Assembly (NCBI RefSeq): GCF_900112645.1
Contig: NZ_FOMO01000006.1
Span: 210,586-274,585 of the forward strand
From: Phytopseudomonas straminea
GTDB lineage: Bacteria; Pseudomonadota; Gammaproteobacteria; Pseudomonadales; Pseudomonadaceae
Length of the DNA: 64,000 nucleotides
Direction: 5' to 3'
Positions 1-8,532 of this stretch are shown here, in pieces. The notes under the pieces were generated by a model that searched no databases, was not told the origin of the DNA, and saw only the letters and a program-made list of their open reading frames with translations. The stretch's first letter is position 1; every line of letters starts with the position of its first letter. The position numbers and the translations under genes are program-made.

Positions 1-2
1 CG

Positions 3-650
3 CGGTTCAAGCGCTGGATGGACGGCGTGCGCGAGCAGTGCGTGGTCAACGAGCCGATCGCCGCGATCCGCAGCATGGTCATGGACATCGACTACGAGAA
101 CTGGCTGCGCCAGAACGCCTCCAGCGACAAGGTCGCCGAGGCGCGCATGGGCAACGTGTGGTTCCTCGTCGATGCGCTGAAAAACACCCTCGACAAGGAC
201 GAGGAAGGCGATATGACCATCGAGGACGCCATCGGCAAGCTGGTGCTGCGCGACATGCTCGAGCGCCAGCAGGAAGAGGAAGAAGGCGCCGACGGCGTGC
301 AGATGATGACCATGCACGCCTCCAAGGGTCTGGAGTTTCCGTCGGTGTATATCATCGGTTTCGAGGAGGAGATCCTGCCGCACCGCTCCAGCATCGAATC
401 CGACACCATCGAGGAAGAGCGCCGCCTGGCCTACGTGGGCATCACCCGCGCCAAGCGCAACCTGGCGCTGACCTTCGCCGCCAAGCGCAAGCAGTACGGC
501 GAAATCGTCGAATGCTCGCCAAGCCGCTTCCTCGACGAGCTGCCCCCGGAGGATCTGGTCTGGGAAGGTCAGGAAGAAGCCCCGGTCGAGGTCAAGGCCG
601 CTCGCGGCAACGACGCCCTGGCCAGCATGCGGGCGATGCTCAAGCGCTAA
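3..650 (+). CDS. rep: ATP-dependent DNA helicase Rep, C-terminal part
   Basis: This is the 3' end of a superfamily 1A 3'-5' helicase that helps replication forks past protein blocks; the gene begins before the window and the frame is open from base 3. Visible motifs are the motif V region (VQMMTMHASKGLEFPSVYI, near the middle of the fragment) and motif VI (EERRLAYVGITRAKRNL). The tail is short and lacks the long UvrD-type C-terminal extension, which favours Rep over UvrD or PcrA. The neighbour xpt also matches the rep locus of other pseudomonads. A REP pair follows the stop codon and may protect or end the transcript. Identification is firm; only about 215 residues are visible. Confidence 0.95.
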   Translation, partial: RFKRWMDGVREQCVVNEPIAAIRSMVMDIDYENWLRQNASSDKVAEARMGNVWFLVDALKNTLDKDEEGDMTIEDAIGKLVLRDMLERQQEEEEGADGVQMMTMHASKGLEFPSVYIIGFEEEILPHRSSIESDTIEEERRLAYVGITRAKRNLALTFAAKRKQYGEIVECSPSRFLDELPPEDLVWEGQEEAPVEVKAARGNDALASMRAMLKR

Positions 651-662
651 CTGCGCAGCACC

Positions 663-731
663 GTAGCCCGGGTCGAGCGCAGCGACACCCGGGAAATTTT
701 CCTGGGTATCGCACTGCTCAACCCAGGCTAC
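663..731. repeat. REP pair (BIME-like), family GTAGCCYGGGTNGAGCGCAG
   Basis: Two inverted copies of a REP unit lie just after rep. The left copy reads GTAGCCCGGGTCGAGCGCAG (from 663) and the right copy, read on the other strand from 731, reads GTAGCCTGGGTTGAGCAGTG. Each unit contains its own small palindrome, and together they could form a larger hairpin. The same family is present at 10947-11019. No REP-associated transposase gene (RAYT) is in the window. Confidence 0.85.
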
Positions 732-850
732 GTTTTCACCAAGCCCAATGTCTCCATGGGCACCAGTGCAACATTTCGTAGTCAGAGTGAAAGGCCGGCT
801 CCAGCAGTCGGCTCCGTTATCGTCAGCTCCCCTTGCAGAGGCCCGGCACC

Positions 851-1339
851 ATGCGCACGCTCACTCTCGACCTCGACCTCGACACCCTGACCCAGTTGAT
901 CAACGGCCGTGAAACCCTCGAACACTGGCTCGACATGGAAGCCGGCACGGTGCTGAGCCTGTCGCCGGAAGACCAGGGCAGCGATGAGCGCCAGCAGGTA
1001 CAGCTCAACCCCGACCGCTACGCCCGGGTGCCGAATCTCGACATGGCCCAGCGCGTGGCGATGCGCGAATCCTTTCTGTTCACCCTCAACGACCTCAATG
1101 CCCATCCGCTGCTCAGCGCCGCGCTGACCGGCCGCAAGCCGCTCAAGGCCTTCGATTACGAGATCGACTACTTCCCTGCCCTGCGCCAGCAATGGCAAGA
1201 GTACGAGCAGAAGCAACTGCGCGAATACGCCCTCAACTGGCTGTTCGAGCTGGGCCTGGAGCCGGCACCGGATAAGCTGCCGCTGGACCCGCGCGGCATT
1301 CCGCGGGACATTCTGCGCCGTCTGACGCGCAGCGCCTGA
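851..1339 (+). CDS. UPF0158 family protein of unknown function
   Basis: Soluble protein of 162 residues with no signal peptide or membrane segment. It looks like the UPF0158 family: an acidic N-terminus (LTLDLDLDTLTQLI), a central stretch ending in GRKPLKAFDYEIDYFPAL and a C-terminal helix with REYALNWLFELGLEP. I chose ATG 851 over an upstream in-frame TTG because AGAGG lies seven bases before it. The gene sits alone between a REP pair and xpt, with its own upstream gap of about 200 bp. No reaction can be assigned; the family is uncharacterised as far as I know. Confidence 0.75.
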   Translation: MRTLTLDLDLDTLTQLINGRETLEHWLDMEAGTVLSLSPEDQGSDERQQVQLNPDRYARVPNLDMAQRVAMRESFLFTLNDLNAHPLLSAALTGRKPLKAFDYEIDYFPALRQQWQEYEQKQLREYALNWLFELGLEPAPDKLPLDPRGIPRDILRRLTRSA

Positions 1340-1456
1340 GCGCTCGGCTGGGCCAGGCCACTGACGAGCGGAGCGGGCGCGCTGCGTTTTCGCTACAAAT
1401 GATCAGCGTTTTGAGCGAAAATCCGCCGCTTTGCTCGTGAGCACAGAGGATCGATC

Positions 1457-2029
1457 GTGGAGTCGTTGAAACAGAAGATATGCAGTGAAGGTACCGTCCT
1501 CTCCGAGCAGGTGCTCAAGGTCGATGCCTTTCTCAACCACCAGATCGATCCCAAGCTGATGCAAGAGATCGGCCACGAGTTCGCCGAGCGCTTCAAGGGT
1601 CAGGGCATCACCAAGATCGTCACCATCGAAGCCTCGGGCATTGCACCGGCCGTGATGGCCGGCCTGGAACTGGGCGTGCCGGTGATCTTCGCCCGCAAGT
1701 ACCAGTCGCTGACGCTGAAGGACAACCTGTATATTTCCAAGGTGTTCTCCTTCACCAAGCAGACCGAGAGCACCCTGGCGATTTCCTCCAAGCACCTGAA
1801 CGCCAATGATCACGTGCTGCTGGTCGACGACTTCCTGGCCAACGGCCACGCCGCCAAGGCGCTGATCGACCTGGTCGGCCAGGCCGGCGCCAGCATCGCC
1901 GGTATCGGCGTGGTGATCGAGAAGTCCTTCCAGAGCGGTCGCAGCACCCTGGACGCCCAGGGTTACCGGATCGAATCCCTGGCGCGCATCAAGTCTCTGG
2001 AAGGCGGCAAGGTCACCTTTCTCGAGTAG
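1457..2029 (+). CDS. xpt: Xanthine phosphoribosyltransferase
   Basis: Cytosolic purine salvage enzyme that joins xanthine to PRPP, giving XMP. At 190 residues it has the family length. The PRPP-binding motif VLLVDDFLANGHA is at about residues 120-132, preceded by the base-binding stretch IVTIEASGIAPAV near residues 54-66. Start is GTG with AGAGGA seven bases upstream. The 3' end overlaps by 17 bp the 3' end of the convergent CoA-transferase gene, so the two transcripts must be complementary at their ends. No purine riboswitch is visible in the 116-bp leader. Confidence 0.95.
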   Translation: MESLKQKICSEGTVLSEQVLKVDAFLNHQIDPKLMQEIGHEFAERFKGQGITKIVTIEASGIAPAVMAGLELGVPVIFARKYQSLTLKDNLYISKVFSFTKQTESTLAISSKHLNANDHVLLVDDFLANGHAAKALIDLVGQAGASIAGIGVVIEKSFQSGRSTLDAQGYRIESLARIKSLEGGKVTFLE

Positions 2030-4145
2030 CCTGTAGTCCGGCCAGCACCAGACGCTGGTACAGCTCCTCGCGCAAACCCTCGGGCCGCTCCAGGCCCATG
2101 CGCTGCAGGGCTTCTGGAAACGCCTCGGCAGGCGGCGCATCGAACGCCGCCTTGCCCAGCTCCAGCACTTCGCTCAGGCGAAACTTCCCTTTAAGCCAGG
2201 TCAGCGCCCGCAACAGCGCTTGCTCCTCATCGCTGAAATCGCTGCCTAACGGGTACTCGGCGAACACCGGCCGGTGGCCTGCGGCGATCCGTTCGAGGCG
2301 CTCGGGCGTGTTGTCGGCGTAGCGCGCGTCTAGGCGAAAATTCTTCGGCAGCTTACCGGCCTCGATGGCCTGCTCCATCAGCTCACCCTGAAAGCGTGAA
2401 TCACTCACCGCCAACAGCGCCTCGATCACCTGGGAGTCGGTCTTGCCGCGCAGGTCGGCGATGCCGTACTCGGTGATCACCACGTCACGCAGGTGGCGTG
2501 GAATGGTCACGTGGCCGTACTCCCAGACGATGTTGGAGCGGACCTCGCCGGCCGACTCGCGCCAGCTGCGCAGCAGCAGAATCGAGCGAGCGCCCGGCAA
2601 CGCGTGGCCCTGGGCAACGAAGTTGTACTGCCCGCCCACGCCGCTGAGCACCCTGCCATCCTCGAGCTGATCGGCTACCGCCGCGCCGAGCAGGGTGACG
2701 GTGAAGGCACTGTTGATGAAGCGGGCATCCACGCGATGCAGGCGCTTGAGCTCTTCCTGCCCGTACAGCTCGTTGATGAAGCCGATACCGGTCATGCCGA
2801 AACGGCTGCGCTGCTCCGTCGTCATGGCATTGAGGCGCTGGTAGAAGGATTGCGGCCCGAGAAAGAAGCCGCCGTGCACCACCACGCCGTGCGCGGCGGG
2901 CGTCAGGTAATCACGCAGTGCCGCCTGGCTGAGGGGATCGGCCAGGTCAGTCGAGCATTGCTGATCGGTGGGCAGCAGCAGGTTCTCGCCCTGCATCTTC
3001 AGGTTGGCATCCAGCAGGCCGCCCTCCTGCATCCAGGCCAGCGCAGCGTCGTCCAGGCGCGTGGGCAGGCCGGCATCGAGCATCGCCTGAATACTGCGCG
3101 GCTGGCCATTGGCATCCAGCGCGCCAGCACTGGCCAGGCGCTGCACACGTACGTCCGGGTAGACGACACGGCGAATCACCCCGGCTTCGGCCAGGTCCAG
3201 CAGGCCGTTGACGAACATTTCGCTGCAGCCGTACAGCCCGGTTTGAAACGGCTCGAGATCGCCCAGTTTGCTACTTAGCGGATGCACCTGATCGCCCTGC
3301 AGCTCATCGAGCGCCGCGCGGTACGCCGGGTTATCGGCATGACGCTGCAGCAACGCGGCGCAGACCGCATCGCCCATAGCGCCGATACCGATCTGCAGGC
3401 TGCCGCCGTCGCGCACCAGGGTGCTGGCGTACAAGCCGATGCAGTGATCCTGCACCGTGACCGGCATGTTCGGCGTGGAAAACAGCGTGCTGGCTTCGCT
3501 CTCCTGCAGCTGAATGTCGAAGACCTCACGGGATAGCTCGGCATCGCCCGCCATGTACGGCAACTGCTCGTGAACCTGGGCCACGCAGAGGATGGTTTCG
3601 CCGCGGGCGCGCCGCTCCTGCAGCATCGGCAGCAGGTCGAGGGTGATGTCAGGGTTGCAGCTGAGGCTGTAATGCTGGGGGCGCGCGGCGTCGACTGCGA
3701 CCAGCTGGGCCACCACGTTAACGCCCTTGGCGTTCAGGTCACGGGCGGCGTGGCTGTAGTTGCTGCTGGTGTAGTCCTGCTGGGTCGGTGCGCTGTCGAG
3801 CAGGGTGCCGGGCTGCAGGAAGAACTGCTCGATACGCACGTTGGGCGGCAGCCTGTCGGCCTGCAGGTCGGCGAGAAAATCCAGCTCCAGGTAATCGCCG
3901 TAGACCCGCTCGACGAAGGGGTCGAGAAAGCGCTGCTGCAGTTCCTGGTCAGCCCGCGGGCGGCCGAGGCACAGCGCCGTGTAGATGGTCAGCTCCCGTT
4001 CGGGCATCTCGCGCAGCCGCGCATACAGCGCGTTGACCCAGCGGTTGGGCTTGCCCAGGCCGAGGGGCAGACCGAGATGAATCGGCCCGTCGATGGTGCT
4101 CAGCACATGGTCGACAGCTTGCTCGAGGGTACGGGATTGGGGCAT
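2013..4145 (-). CDS. Acetyl-CoA hydrolase/transferase family protein, long form
   Basis: Protein of 710 residues related to acetyl-CoA hydrolases and CoA transferases, which use a glutamate to carry CoA between acids. The recognisable C-terminal domain includes FGMTGIGFINELYG, GVGGQYNFVAQGHALPGARS and the stretch RDVVITEYGIADLRGKT, typical of AcetylCoA_hyd_C. It is longer than the usual family member of about 500 residues, with extra sequence at the C-terminus (EEQALLRALTWLKGKFRLSE). Start MPQSRTLEQ was chosen; about 30 residues of in-frame upstream sequence look non-coding and run into a terminator. Substrate is not certain: hydrolysis, acetate or succinate transfer are all possible. Confidence 0.8.
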   Translation of the reverse strand: MPQSRTLEQAVDHVLSTIDGPIHLGLPLGLGKPNRWVNALYARLREMPERELTIYTALCLGRPRADQELQQRFLDPFVERVYGDYLELDFLADLQADRLPPNVRIEQFFLQPGTLLDSAPTQQDYTSSNYSHAARDLNAKGVNVVAQLVAVDAARPQHYSLSCNPDITLDLLPMLQERRARGETILCVAQVHEQLPYMAGDAELSREVFDIQLQESEASTLFSTPNMPVTVQDHCIGLYASTLVRDGGSLQIGIGAMGDAVCAALLQRHADNPAYRAALDELQGDQVHPLSSKLGDLEPFQTGLYGCSEMFVNGLLDLAEAGVIRRVVYPDVRVQRLASAGALDANGQPRSIQAMLDAGLPTRLDDAALAWMQEGGLLDANLKMQGENLLLPTDQQCSTDLADPLSQAALRDYLTPAAHGVVVHGGFFLGPQSFYQRLNAMTTEQRSRFGMTGIGFINELYGQEELKRLHRVDARFINSAFTVTLLGAAVADQLEDGRVLSGVGGQYNFVAQGHALPGARSILLLRSWRESAGEVRSNIVWEYGHVTIPRHLRDVVITEYGIADLRGKTDSQVIEALLAVSDSRFQGELMEQAIEAGKLPKNFRLDARYADNTPERLERIAAGHRPVFAEYPLGSDFSDEEQALLRALTWLKGKFRLSEVLELGKAAFDAPPAEAFPEALQRMGLERPEGLREELYQRLVLAGLQATRER

Positions 4146-4232
4146 GCGGTTCTCCAGGCCAACGGTCGGGATCGTCGTCTTTGGACTCCCCCGTTGCGCC
4201 TTTTGCTGCATGTCGTCATCAGTCTGAAACAA

Positions 4233-4257
4233 CAAAGCCGCCTGGCGGCGGCTTTGT
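4233..4257 (-). terminator. Rho-independent terminator of the cytochrome c5 gene
   Basis: Hairpin CAAAGCCGCC with GGCGGCTTTG, placed 17 bases after the stop codon of the cytochrome gene on the same strand. The T tract is short, so termination may be partial. It also sits in the upstream region of the next gene on the strand. Confidence 0.7.
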
Positions 4258-4274
4258 GGGGGATGATGCAGAGC

Positions 4275-4697
4275 TTAGAGGCCGGACATCTTCTGGATGG
4301 CCGCACGCAATTCGTCATCCGAGCAGTCGCCACAGGTGCCCTTCGGCGGCATGGCGTTGATGCCGTTGATGGCCGCGGCAAGAATGCCGTCCAGCCCGCC
4401 CTGGTGGTCGGCACGGTCTTTCCAGGCTGCCGTGTCGCCGATCTTCGGTGCGCCGAGCAGGCCGCTGGTGTGGCAGGCCGTGCAGTGTTTGGCAATGATG
4501 TCATCGGCGCTGCGCGTGGCACCGGCGGCGGCAGTCGCCACGATTTCAACGCCTTTGCATTCCTGACCGGCGATGCACACTTGCCCGACTGGTTTGATCC
4601 GCTCGGCGATCGCCTCGTCGGTGTTCGCCTGAGCCGTCACGGCCCACAGCGCCAGGGCAATGGCCGGCGCTACCAGCATGCTGCTAATTGGGTTCAC
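4275..4697 (-). CDS. cytC5: Cytochrome c5 family electron carrier
   Basis: Periplasmic monohaem cytochrome of 140 residues with an N-terminal signal sequence (cleavage likely after AQA, near residue 24). The haem site CTACH is at residues 72-76, the likely axial Met is in NAMPPKG near residue 116, and CGDC at 122-125 is the disulphide pair typical of cytochromes c5. C41 and C47 lie before the haem and could form a second disulphide. It has its own terminator and no co-directional neighbour within about 300 bp, so it is probably monocistronic. It would pass electrons to terminal oxidases or other periplasmic acceptors. Confidence 0.9.
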   Translation of the reverse strand: MNPISSMLVAPAIALALWAVTAQANTDEAIAERIKPVGQVCIAGQECKGVEIVATAAAGATRSADDIIAKHCTACHTSGLLGAPKIGDTAAWKDRADHQGGLDGILAAAINGINAMPPKGTCGDCSDDELRAAIQKMSGL

Positions 4698-4994
4698 TCA
4701 GATGCCCTCATGGATGACTAATCACGCTCGCGGCCAGGGTTTGGCAAGCCGGCAAAGTATACCGACTGGCCCGAGTGGCAGGATGCGTGACCCCATGACG
4801 CAGATCAACGACGGCGCAGATTGCTGCGCACGTGCATTGGATCCATACGAAAAGTCTCCGAGCGAAGGTCAGGCGAGGCAAAAATCGGTGAGGCCGCGGA
4901 GTTTACGAGCTGTAAATGAGCAGGCCGACTGCGCTGGCACTCCAGCCGATTTTTAACGAAGCATCACCGAGCGCAGGTACTTTTCGTGCGGATC
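4698..4994. other. Intergenic region holding a palindromic repeat
   Basis: The first 140 bp (4698-4837) show no gene that I can support. The remainder is a long imperfect palindrome, described separately, whose outer GGATCC touches the stop codon of the regulator gene. Confidence 0.7.
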
Positions 4995-4995
4995 C
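4838..4995. repeat. Palindromic repeat, copy A (about 158 bp, conserved hairpin tip)
   Basis: Ends are inverted repeats: GGATCCATACGAAAAGT from about 4839 pairs with GGATCCGCACGAAAAGT read from 4995 on the other strand (15 of 17 match). Inner arms CAAAAATCGG (4879) and CCGATTTTT (4946) pair. The tip GAGTTTACGAGCTGTAAATG (4899) is shared with copy B at 29306-29450 (GAGTTTACAGGCTGTAAATG). Between tip and right end both copies keep the pattern AACG, GNAT, CCGA, GCGCAG. No ORF or transposase is inside. Spread is presumably by a transposase acting in trans, or as a genomic hairpin element. Confidence 0.8.
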
Positions 4996-5543
4996 TAGAA
5001 GTTGGCGGGCGTGGTGGCGCTGATCAGGCGCGCCGGCTGATCGAAGGGATTGCGGAAGCGGTGCGGCCGGCTGCTCTCGAAGTAGTAGCTGTCGCCGCTC
5101 TCGAGGATGAACACCTCGTCACCGACGGTCAGCTCCAGGCGCCCTTCCACCAGCATGCCGGTCTCCTCGCCCTCGTGGGCGTACATCTCCAGGCCGGTGT
5201 CGCTGTGTGGCGGGTAGGTTTCATCAAGAAAGGAAATGGCGCGGCTGGGGTGGGCTTTGCCGATCAACTTCATGGTGATCGCGCCGCTGTGGATATCGGT
5301 CAGCTCACTGGCCCGGTAGACCACCTGCACCTGGCTGTCCTGTTCCGCTTCCAGGGAGAAGAACTCCACCAGCGACATCGGGATGCCGGCTAGAACCTTC
5401 TTGAGCGAGCTGATCGAGGGGCTCACGCTGTTCTTCTCGATCATCGAAATGGTGCTGTTGGTAACCCCCGCCCGCTTGGCGAGTTCGCGCTGGGAAAGCC
5501 CCTTTTGCTTGCGGATAGATTGCAGGCGAAGACCGACGTCCAA
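4995..5543 (-). CDS. XRE-cupin transcriptional regulator (PuuR-like)
   Basis: DNA-binding protein of 182 residues. An N-terminal Cro/C1-type HTH occupies about residues 7-61 (recognition stretch LSQRELAKRAGVTNSTISMI), and a cupin sensor domain fills the C-terminal half (EMYAHEGEETGMLVEGRLEL, SYYFESSRPHRFRN). This architecture is that of PuuR and related repressors of polyamine and amino-acid catabolism. The start is TTG at 5543, after a G-rich box; no in-frame ATG nearby gives a full HTH. It lies downstream of dadX on the same strand, with about 95 bp between. Its ligand is unknown; a polyamine or amino acid is an inference from family and neighbours. Confidence 0.85.
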   Translation of the reverse strand: MDVGLRLQSIRKQKGLSQRELAKRAGVTNSTISMIEKNSVSPSISSLKKVLAGIPMSLVEFFSLEAEQDSQVQVVYRASELTDIHSGAITMKLIGKAHPSRAISFLDETYPPHSDTGLEMYAHEGEETGMLVEGRLELTVGDEVFILESGDSYYFESSRPHRFRNPFDQPARLISATTPANF

Positions 5544-5640
5544 TGTTGGATACCCCCAGGTGAAGCCATGAAAAGTGGTCTTATCATGGCGACAGTGTTC
5601 AGTATTTACAACAGCCCGAACACCCGGGGCTCCATCGCGC

Positions 5641-6714
5641 CTAGGCTTCGCTGTAGATCAGCGGCACCCGCCGCACATTGCAGAACAGCTGATAGGGAAT
5701 GGTGCCGGCGGCCAGGGCGACGTCGCTGGCCAGCACGCCGCGCCCCCAGAACTCGACGCGGCTGCCCAGGCCAGCGCCCGGCAGGTCACTGAGGTCGACG
5801 GTGAGCATGTCCATGGAAACACGACCGATGATCCGCGAGGGCTGGCCGTCGATCAGCACCGGGGTGCCGGTCGGCGCGTGACGCGGATAACCGTCGGCGT
5901 AACCCATGGCGACCACACCGACACGGGTGGCACGCTCGCTGACGAAACGCGCGCCGTAGCCGACCGGCTCGCCGGCCGGCAGGTCACGCACGCTGATGAC
6001 GCGCGACTCCAGGGTCATCACCGGCTGCAGCCGGGCGGCGACGTCCTGGGTCCGCTCGAACGGCGTGGCGCCGTAGAGCATGATGCCGGGCCGCGACCAG
6101 TCACTGGGGATACTCGGCCAGCCCAGCAGGGCCGGCGAATTGCGCAGGCTGACCTCGGCGGCAAGGCCTTCGCGGGCCTGCTGAAACACCGCCAGTTGTT
6201 CATTACTGCGCGGGCAGTCGAGCTCGTCGGCGCGGGAGAAGTGGCTCATCAGCACGATCTTCACCACCTTGCCGCTGGCCAGCAGGCGCCGGTAGGCGGC
6301 CTGATAGTCGGCCGGGTGGAAACCGACGCGATGCATGCCGCTGTCCAGCTTGAGCCAGACGTTCAGCGGGCGCTTCAGGTCCGCCTGCTCGATGGCTTCC
6401 AACTGCCACCCGGCGTGCACCACGCACCACAGGTCATGCTCGTCGATCAGCGCCAGCTCGCTGGCCTCGAAGAAGCCTTCAAGCAACAGGATCGGCGCGC
6501 TGATGCCCTCGGCGCGCAGCTGCAGCGCTTCTTCGATACAGGCCACGGCGAAGCCGTCGGCATCCGCCTGCAGCGCCTGGGCGCAACGTACCGCGCCATG
6601 CCCATAGGCATCGGCCTTGACCACTGCCAGCGAGCGGGCGCCAGCCAGTTCACGGGCCAGTTGGTAATTGTGACGCAGGGCTTGCAGGTCGATCAGGGCA
6701 CGGGCGGGACGCAT
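5641..6714 (-). CDS. dadX: Catabolic alanine racemase
   Basis: PLP-dependent fold-type III racemase of 357 residues that interconverts L- and D-alanine so that DadA can oxidise the D form. The PLP lysine is K33 in VVKADAYGHG and the second catalytic base is Y253 in PVGYGARF. The start MRPARALIDL was chosen because this matches the usual length; a short in-frame extension upstream lacks a ribosome site. It follows the Rid gene and dadA on the same strand, with a 134-bp gap that holds a REP-like hairpin, so polar effects or mRNA processing between them are possible. Linkage to dadA and lrp favours the catabolic DadX over the biosynthetic Alr. Confidence 0.95.
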   Translation of the reverse strand: MRPARALIDLQALRHNYQLARELAGARSLAVVKADAYGHGAVRCAQALQADADGFAVACIEEALQLRAEGISAPILLLEGFFEASELALIDEHDLWCVVHAGWQLEAIEQADLKRPLNVWLKLDSGMHRVGFHPADYQAAYRRLLASGKVVKIVLMSHFSRADELDCPRSNEQLAVFQQAREGLAAEVSLRNSPALLGWPSIPSDWSRPGIMLYGATPFERTQDVAARLQPVMTLESRVISVRDLPAGEPVGYGARFVSERATRVGVVAMGYADGYPRHAPTGTPVLIDGQPSRIIGRVSMDMLTVDLSDLPGAGLGSRVEFWGRGVLASDVALAAGTIPYQLFCNVRRVPLIYSEA

Positions 6715-6772
6715 GGTTATCTCGAAGGGCGGAAAATCACGGAGCAAGGTGAACGGTCAGTGGAGTGCTTTC

Positions 6773-6812
6773 GTGGGAGCGGGTAAGGACGAAGCGCCCT
6801 CCGGCTCCCACA
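6773..6812. repeat. Single REP-like hairpin (GTGGGAGC type)
   Basis: Inverted GTGGGAGC and GCTCCCAC enclose an imperfect stem in the dadX upstream gap. The same core opens the hairpins at 29643 and 38374. In an operon, such a hairpin can stabilise the upstream part of the mRNA. Confidence 0.65.
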
Positions 6813-6848
6813 AGTCGGCCAGTTCTCAGGCCAGACGTGCTGCGAGCC

Positions 6849-7199
6849 TCAGGGCAGCGCAGCAATCACCGTCATTTCCACCAGCACATCGGGCGAATAC
6901 AGCTTGGCCTCGACGCAGGCGCGGGCGGGCGAGTGGCCGGCCGGCACCCAGGCGTCCCAGACCTTGTTCATGCCGTCGCGGTCGTCGATGTCTTTGAGGA
7001 AGATGGTGATCGACAGGATGCGCGTCTTGTCGGTGCCCGCCTCGGCCAGGAAGGCATCGATGCTGTCCAGGGTCGCCTTGGTCTGCGCTTCGATGCCGTC
7101 GCTGTGGGTTTCATCCAACTGGCCAGCCAGGTAGACGGTACCGTTGTGAATGACGATTTCGCTCAGACGCGGCTCAGTTCGCAGGCGCTGTATGGACAT
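6849..7199 (-). CDS. Rid (YjgF/UK114) family enamine/imine deaminase
   Basis: Protein of 116 residues of the Rid family, which hydrolyses reactive imines released by PLP or flavin enzymes. The key arginine is R93 in PARACVEA (residues 91-96) and the family acidic residue is in VLVEMTVIA near residue 108. Its 5' end overlaps the end of dadA by 26 bp, so it is translationally linked to the D-amino acid dehydrogenase. This placement suggests that it deals with the 2-imino acids that DadA makes. The sequence diverges from typical RidA at the N-terminus, so it is probably a separate Rid subgroup; that is inference. Confidence 0.85.
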   Translation of the reverse strand: MSIQRLRTEPRLSEIVIHNGTVYLAGQLDETHSDGIEAQTKATLDSIDAFLAEAGTDKTRILSITIFLKDIDDRDGMNKVWDAWVPAGHSPARACVEAKLYSPDVLVEMTVIAALP

Positions 7200-8472
7200 G
7201 CTTGTTCAACTCCTTGGGGCTACCGTAACGGGAAATATCCAGGCCTTCGCTGCTGATCTGCGGGCGCTTCCTGGCGATCAGGTCGGCCAGCAGGCGACCG
7301 GAGCCGCAGGCCATGGTCCAGCCTAGGGTACCGTGTCCGGTGTTCAGAAACAGGTTTCGATAGGGGGTGGCGCCAACGATGGGCGTGCCATCAGGGGTCG
7401 CCGGGCGCAAACCGGTCCAGAAATCCGCCTGGCTCAGGTCACCGCCCTGGGGATACAGATCACCGACGATCATTTCCAAAGTTTCGCGACGACGTGGGTT
7501 GAGGCTCAGGTCGAAGCCGGCGATTTCGGCCATGCCGCCCACACGGATGCGCTGGTCGAAGCGGGTGATGGCGACCTTGTAGGTTTCGTCGAGGATGGTC
7601 GACGTCGGCGCCATGTCCGGGTTGGTGATCGGCACCGTCAGCGAGTACCCCTTGAGCGGATAGACCGGCGCGCGAATGCCCAGCGGCTTGAGCAGTTGCG
7701 GGCTGTAGCTGCCCAGGGCGAGTACGTAGCGGTCGGCGGTTTCCAGCTTGCCGTCAATCCACACGCCGTTGATACGGTCACCGGCGACATCCAGGCGCTG
7801 GATGTTCTTGCCGAAACGGAACTGCACGCCCAGCGCGGTGGCCATCTCGGCCAGTTTGCGGGTGAACAGCTGGCAGTCACCGGTCTGGTCATTGGGCAGA
7901 CGCAGGGCGCCAGCGAGTTTGTCGGTGACGCTGGCCAGGGCCGGTTCGACCTTGGCGATGCCGGCGCGATCGAGCAGCTCGTAGGGCACGCCGGATTGCT
8001 CGAGCACCGAGATATCCTTGGCGGCGTTGTCCAGCTGCGCCTGGGTGCGGAACAGCTGGGTGGTACCAAGCTGGCGTGCTTCGTAGCCAATGCCGGTTTC
8101 CGCGCGCAGCTCGTCGAGGCAATCACGGCTGTACTCGGACAGGCGCACCATGCGTTCCTTGTTCACCGCGTAGCGGGCGGCGGTGCAGTTGCGCAGCATC
8201 TGCGCCATCCACAGGTACTGATCAACATCGCCAGTCAGCTTGATGGCCAGCGGCGCGTGCTTTAGCAGCAGCCACTTCATCGCCTTCAACGGGATACCCG
8301 GCGCCGCCCAGGGCGAGGCATAACCCGGCGATACCTGGCCGGCGTTGGCGAAGCTGGTTTCCATGGCCGGGCCGTCCTGGCGATCAACGACCACCACCTC
8401 GAAGCCCTGGCGGGCCAGGTAATACGCACTGGCCGTACCGATCACACCGCTACCAAGCACCAGAACCCGCAT
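7174..8472 (-). CDS. dadA: D-amino acid dehydrogenase, small subunit
   Basis: FAD enzyme of 432 residues that oxidises D-alanine and other D-amino acids to 2-oxo acids at the inner membrane, passing electrons to the respiratory chain. The Rossmann motif GSGVIGTASAYYLA begins at residue 7, and the C-terminal FAD signature LFLNTGHGTLGWTMACGSG is present. The start MRVLVLG follows an AGGAG box. It is the first gene of the minus-strand dad group and is divergent from lrp, which is expected to regulate it. Expected induction is by alanine through Lrp/DadR; the shared 156-bp promoter region is AT-rich compared with its surroundings. Confidence 0.96.
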   Translation of the reverse strand: MRVLVLGSGVIGTASAYYLARQGFEVVVVDRQDGPAMETSFANAGQVSPGYASPWAAPGIPLKAMKWLLLKHAPLAIKLTGDVDQYLWMAQMLRNCTAARYAVNKERMVRLSEYSRDCLDELRAETGIGYEARQLGTTQLFRTQAQLDNAAKDISVLEQSGVPYELLDRAGIAKVEPALASVTDKLAGALRLPNDQTGDCQLFTRKLAEMATALGVQFRFGKNIQRLDVAGDRINGVWIDGKLETADRYVLALGSYSPQLLKPLGIRAPVYPLKGYSLTVPITNPDMAPTSTILDETYKVAITRFDQRIRVGGMAEIAGFDLSLNPRRRETLEMIVGDLYPQGGDLSQADFWTGLRPATPDGTPIVGATPYRNLFLNTGHGTLGWTMACGSGRLLADLIARKRPQISSEGLDISRYGSPKELNKHVHTAPAN

Positions 8473-8532
8473 GTTGTTCTCCTCGCCGCGACGATGCACT
8501 GGCGTATTACGATTTGAGAAGTCGATGCGTAC

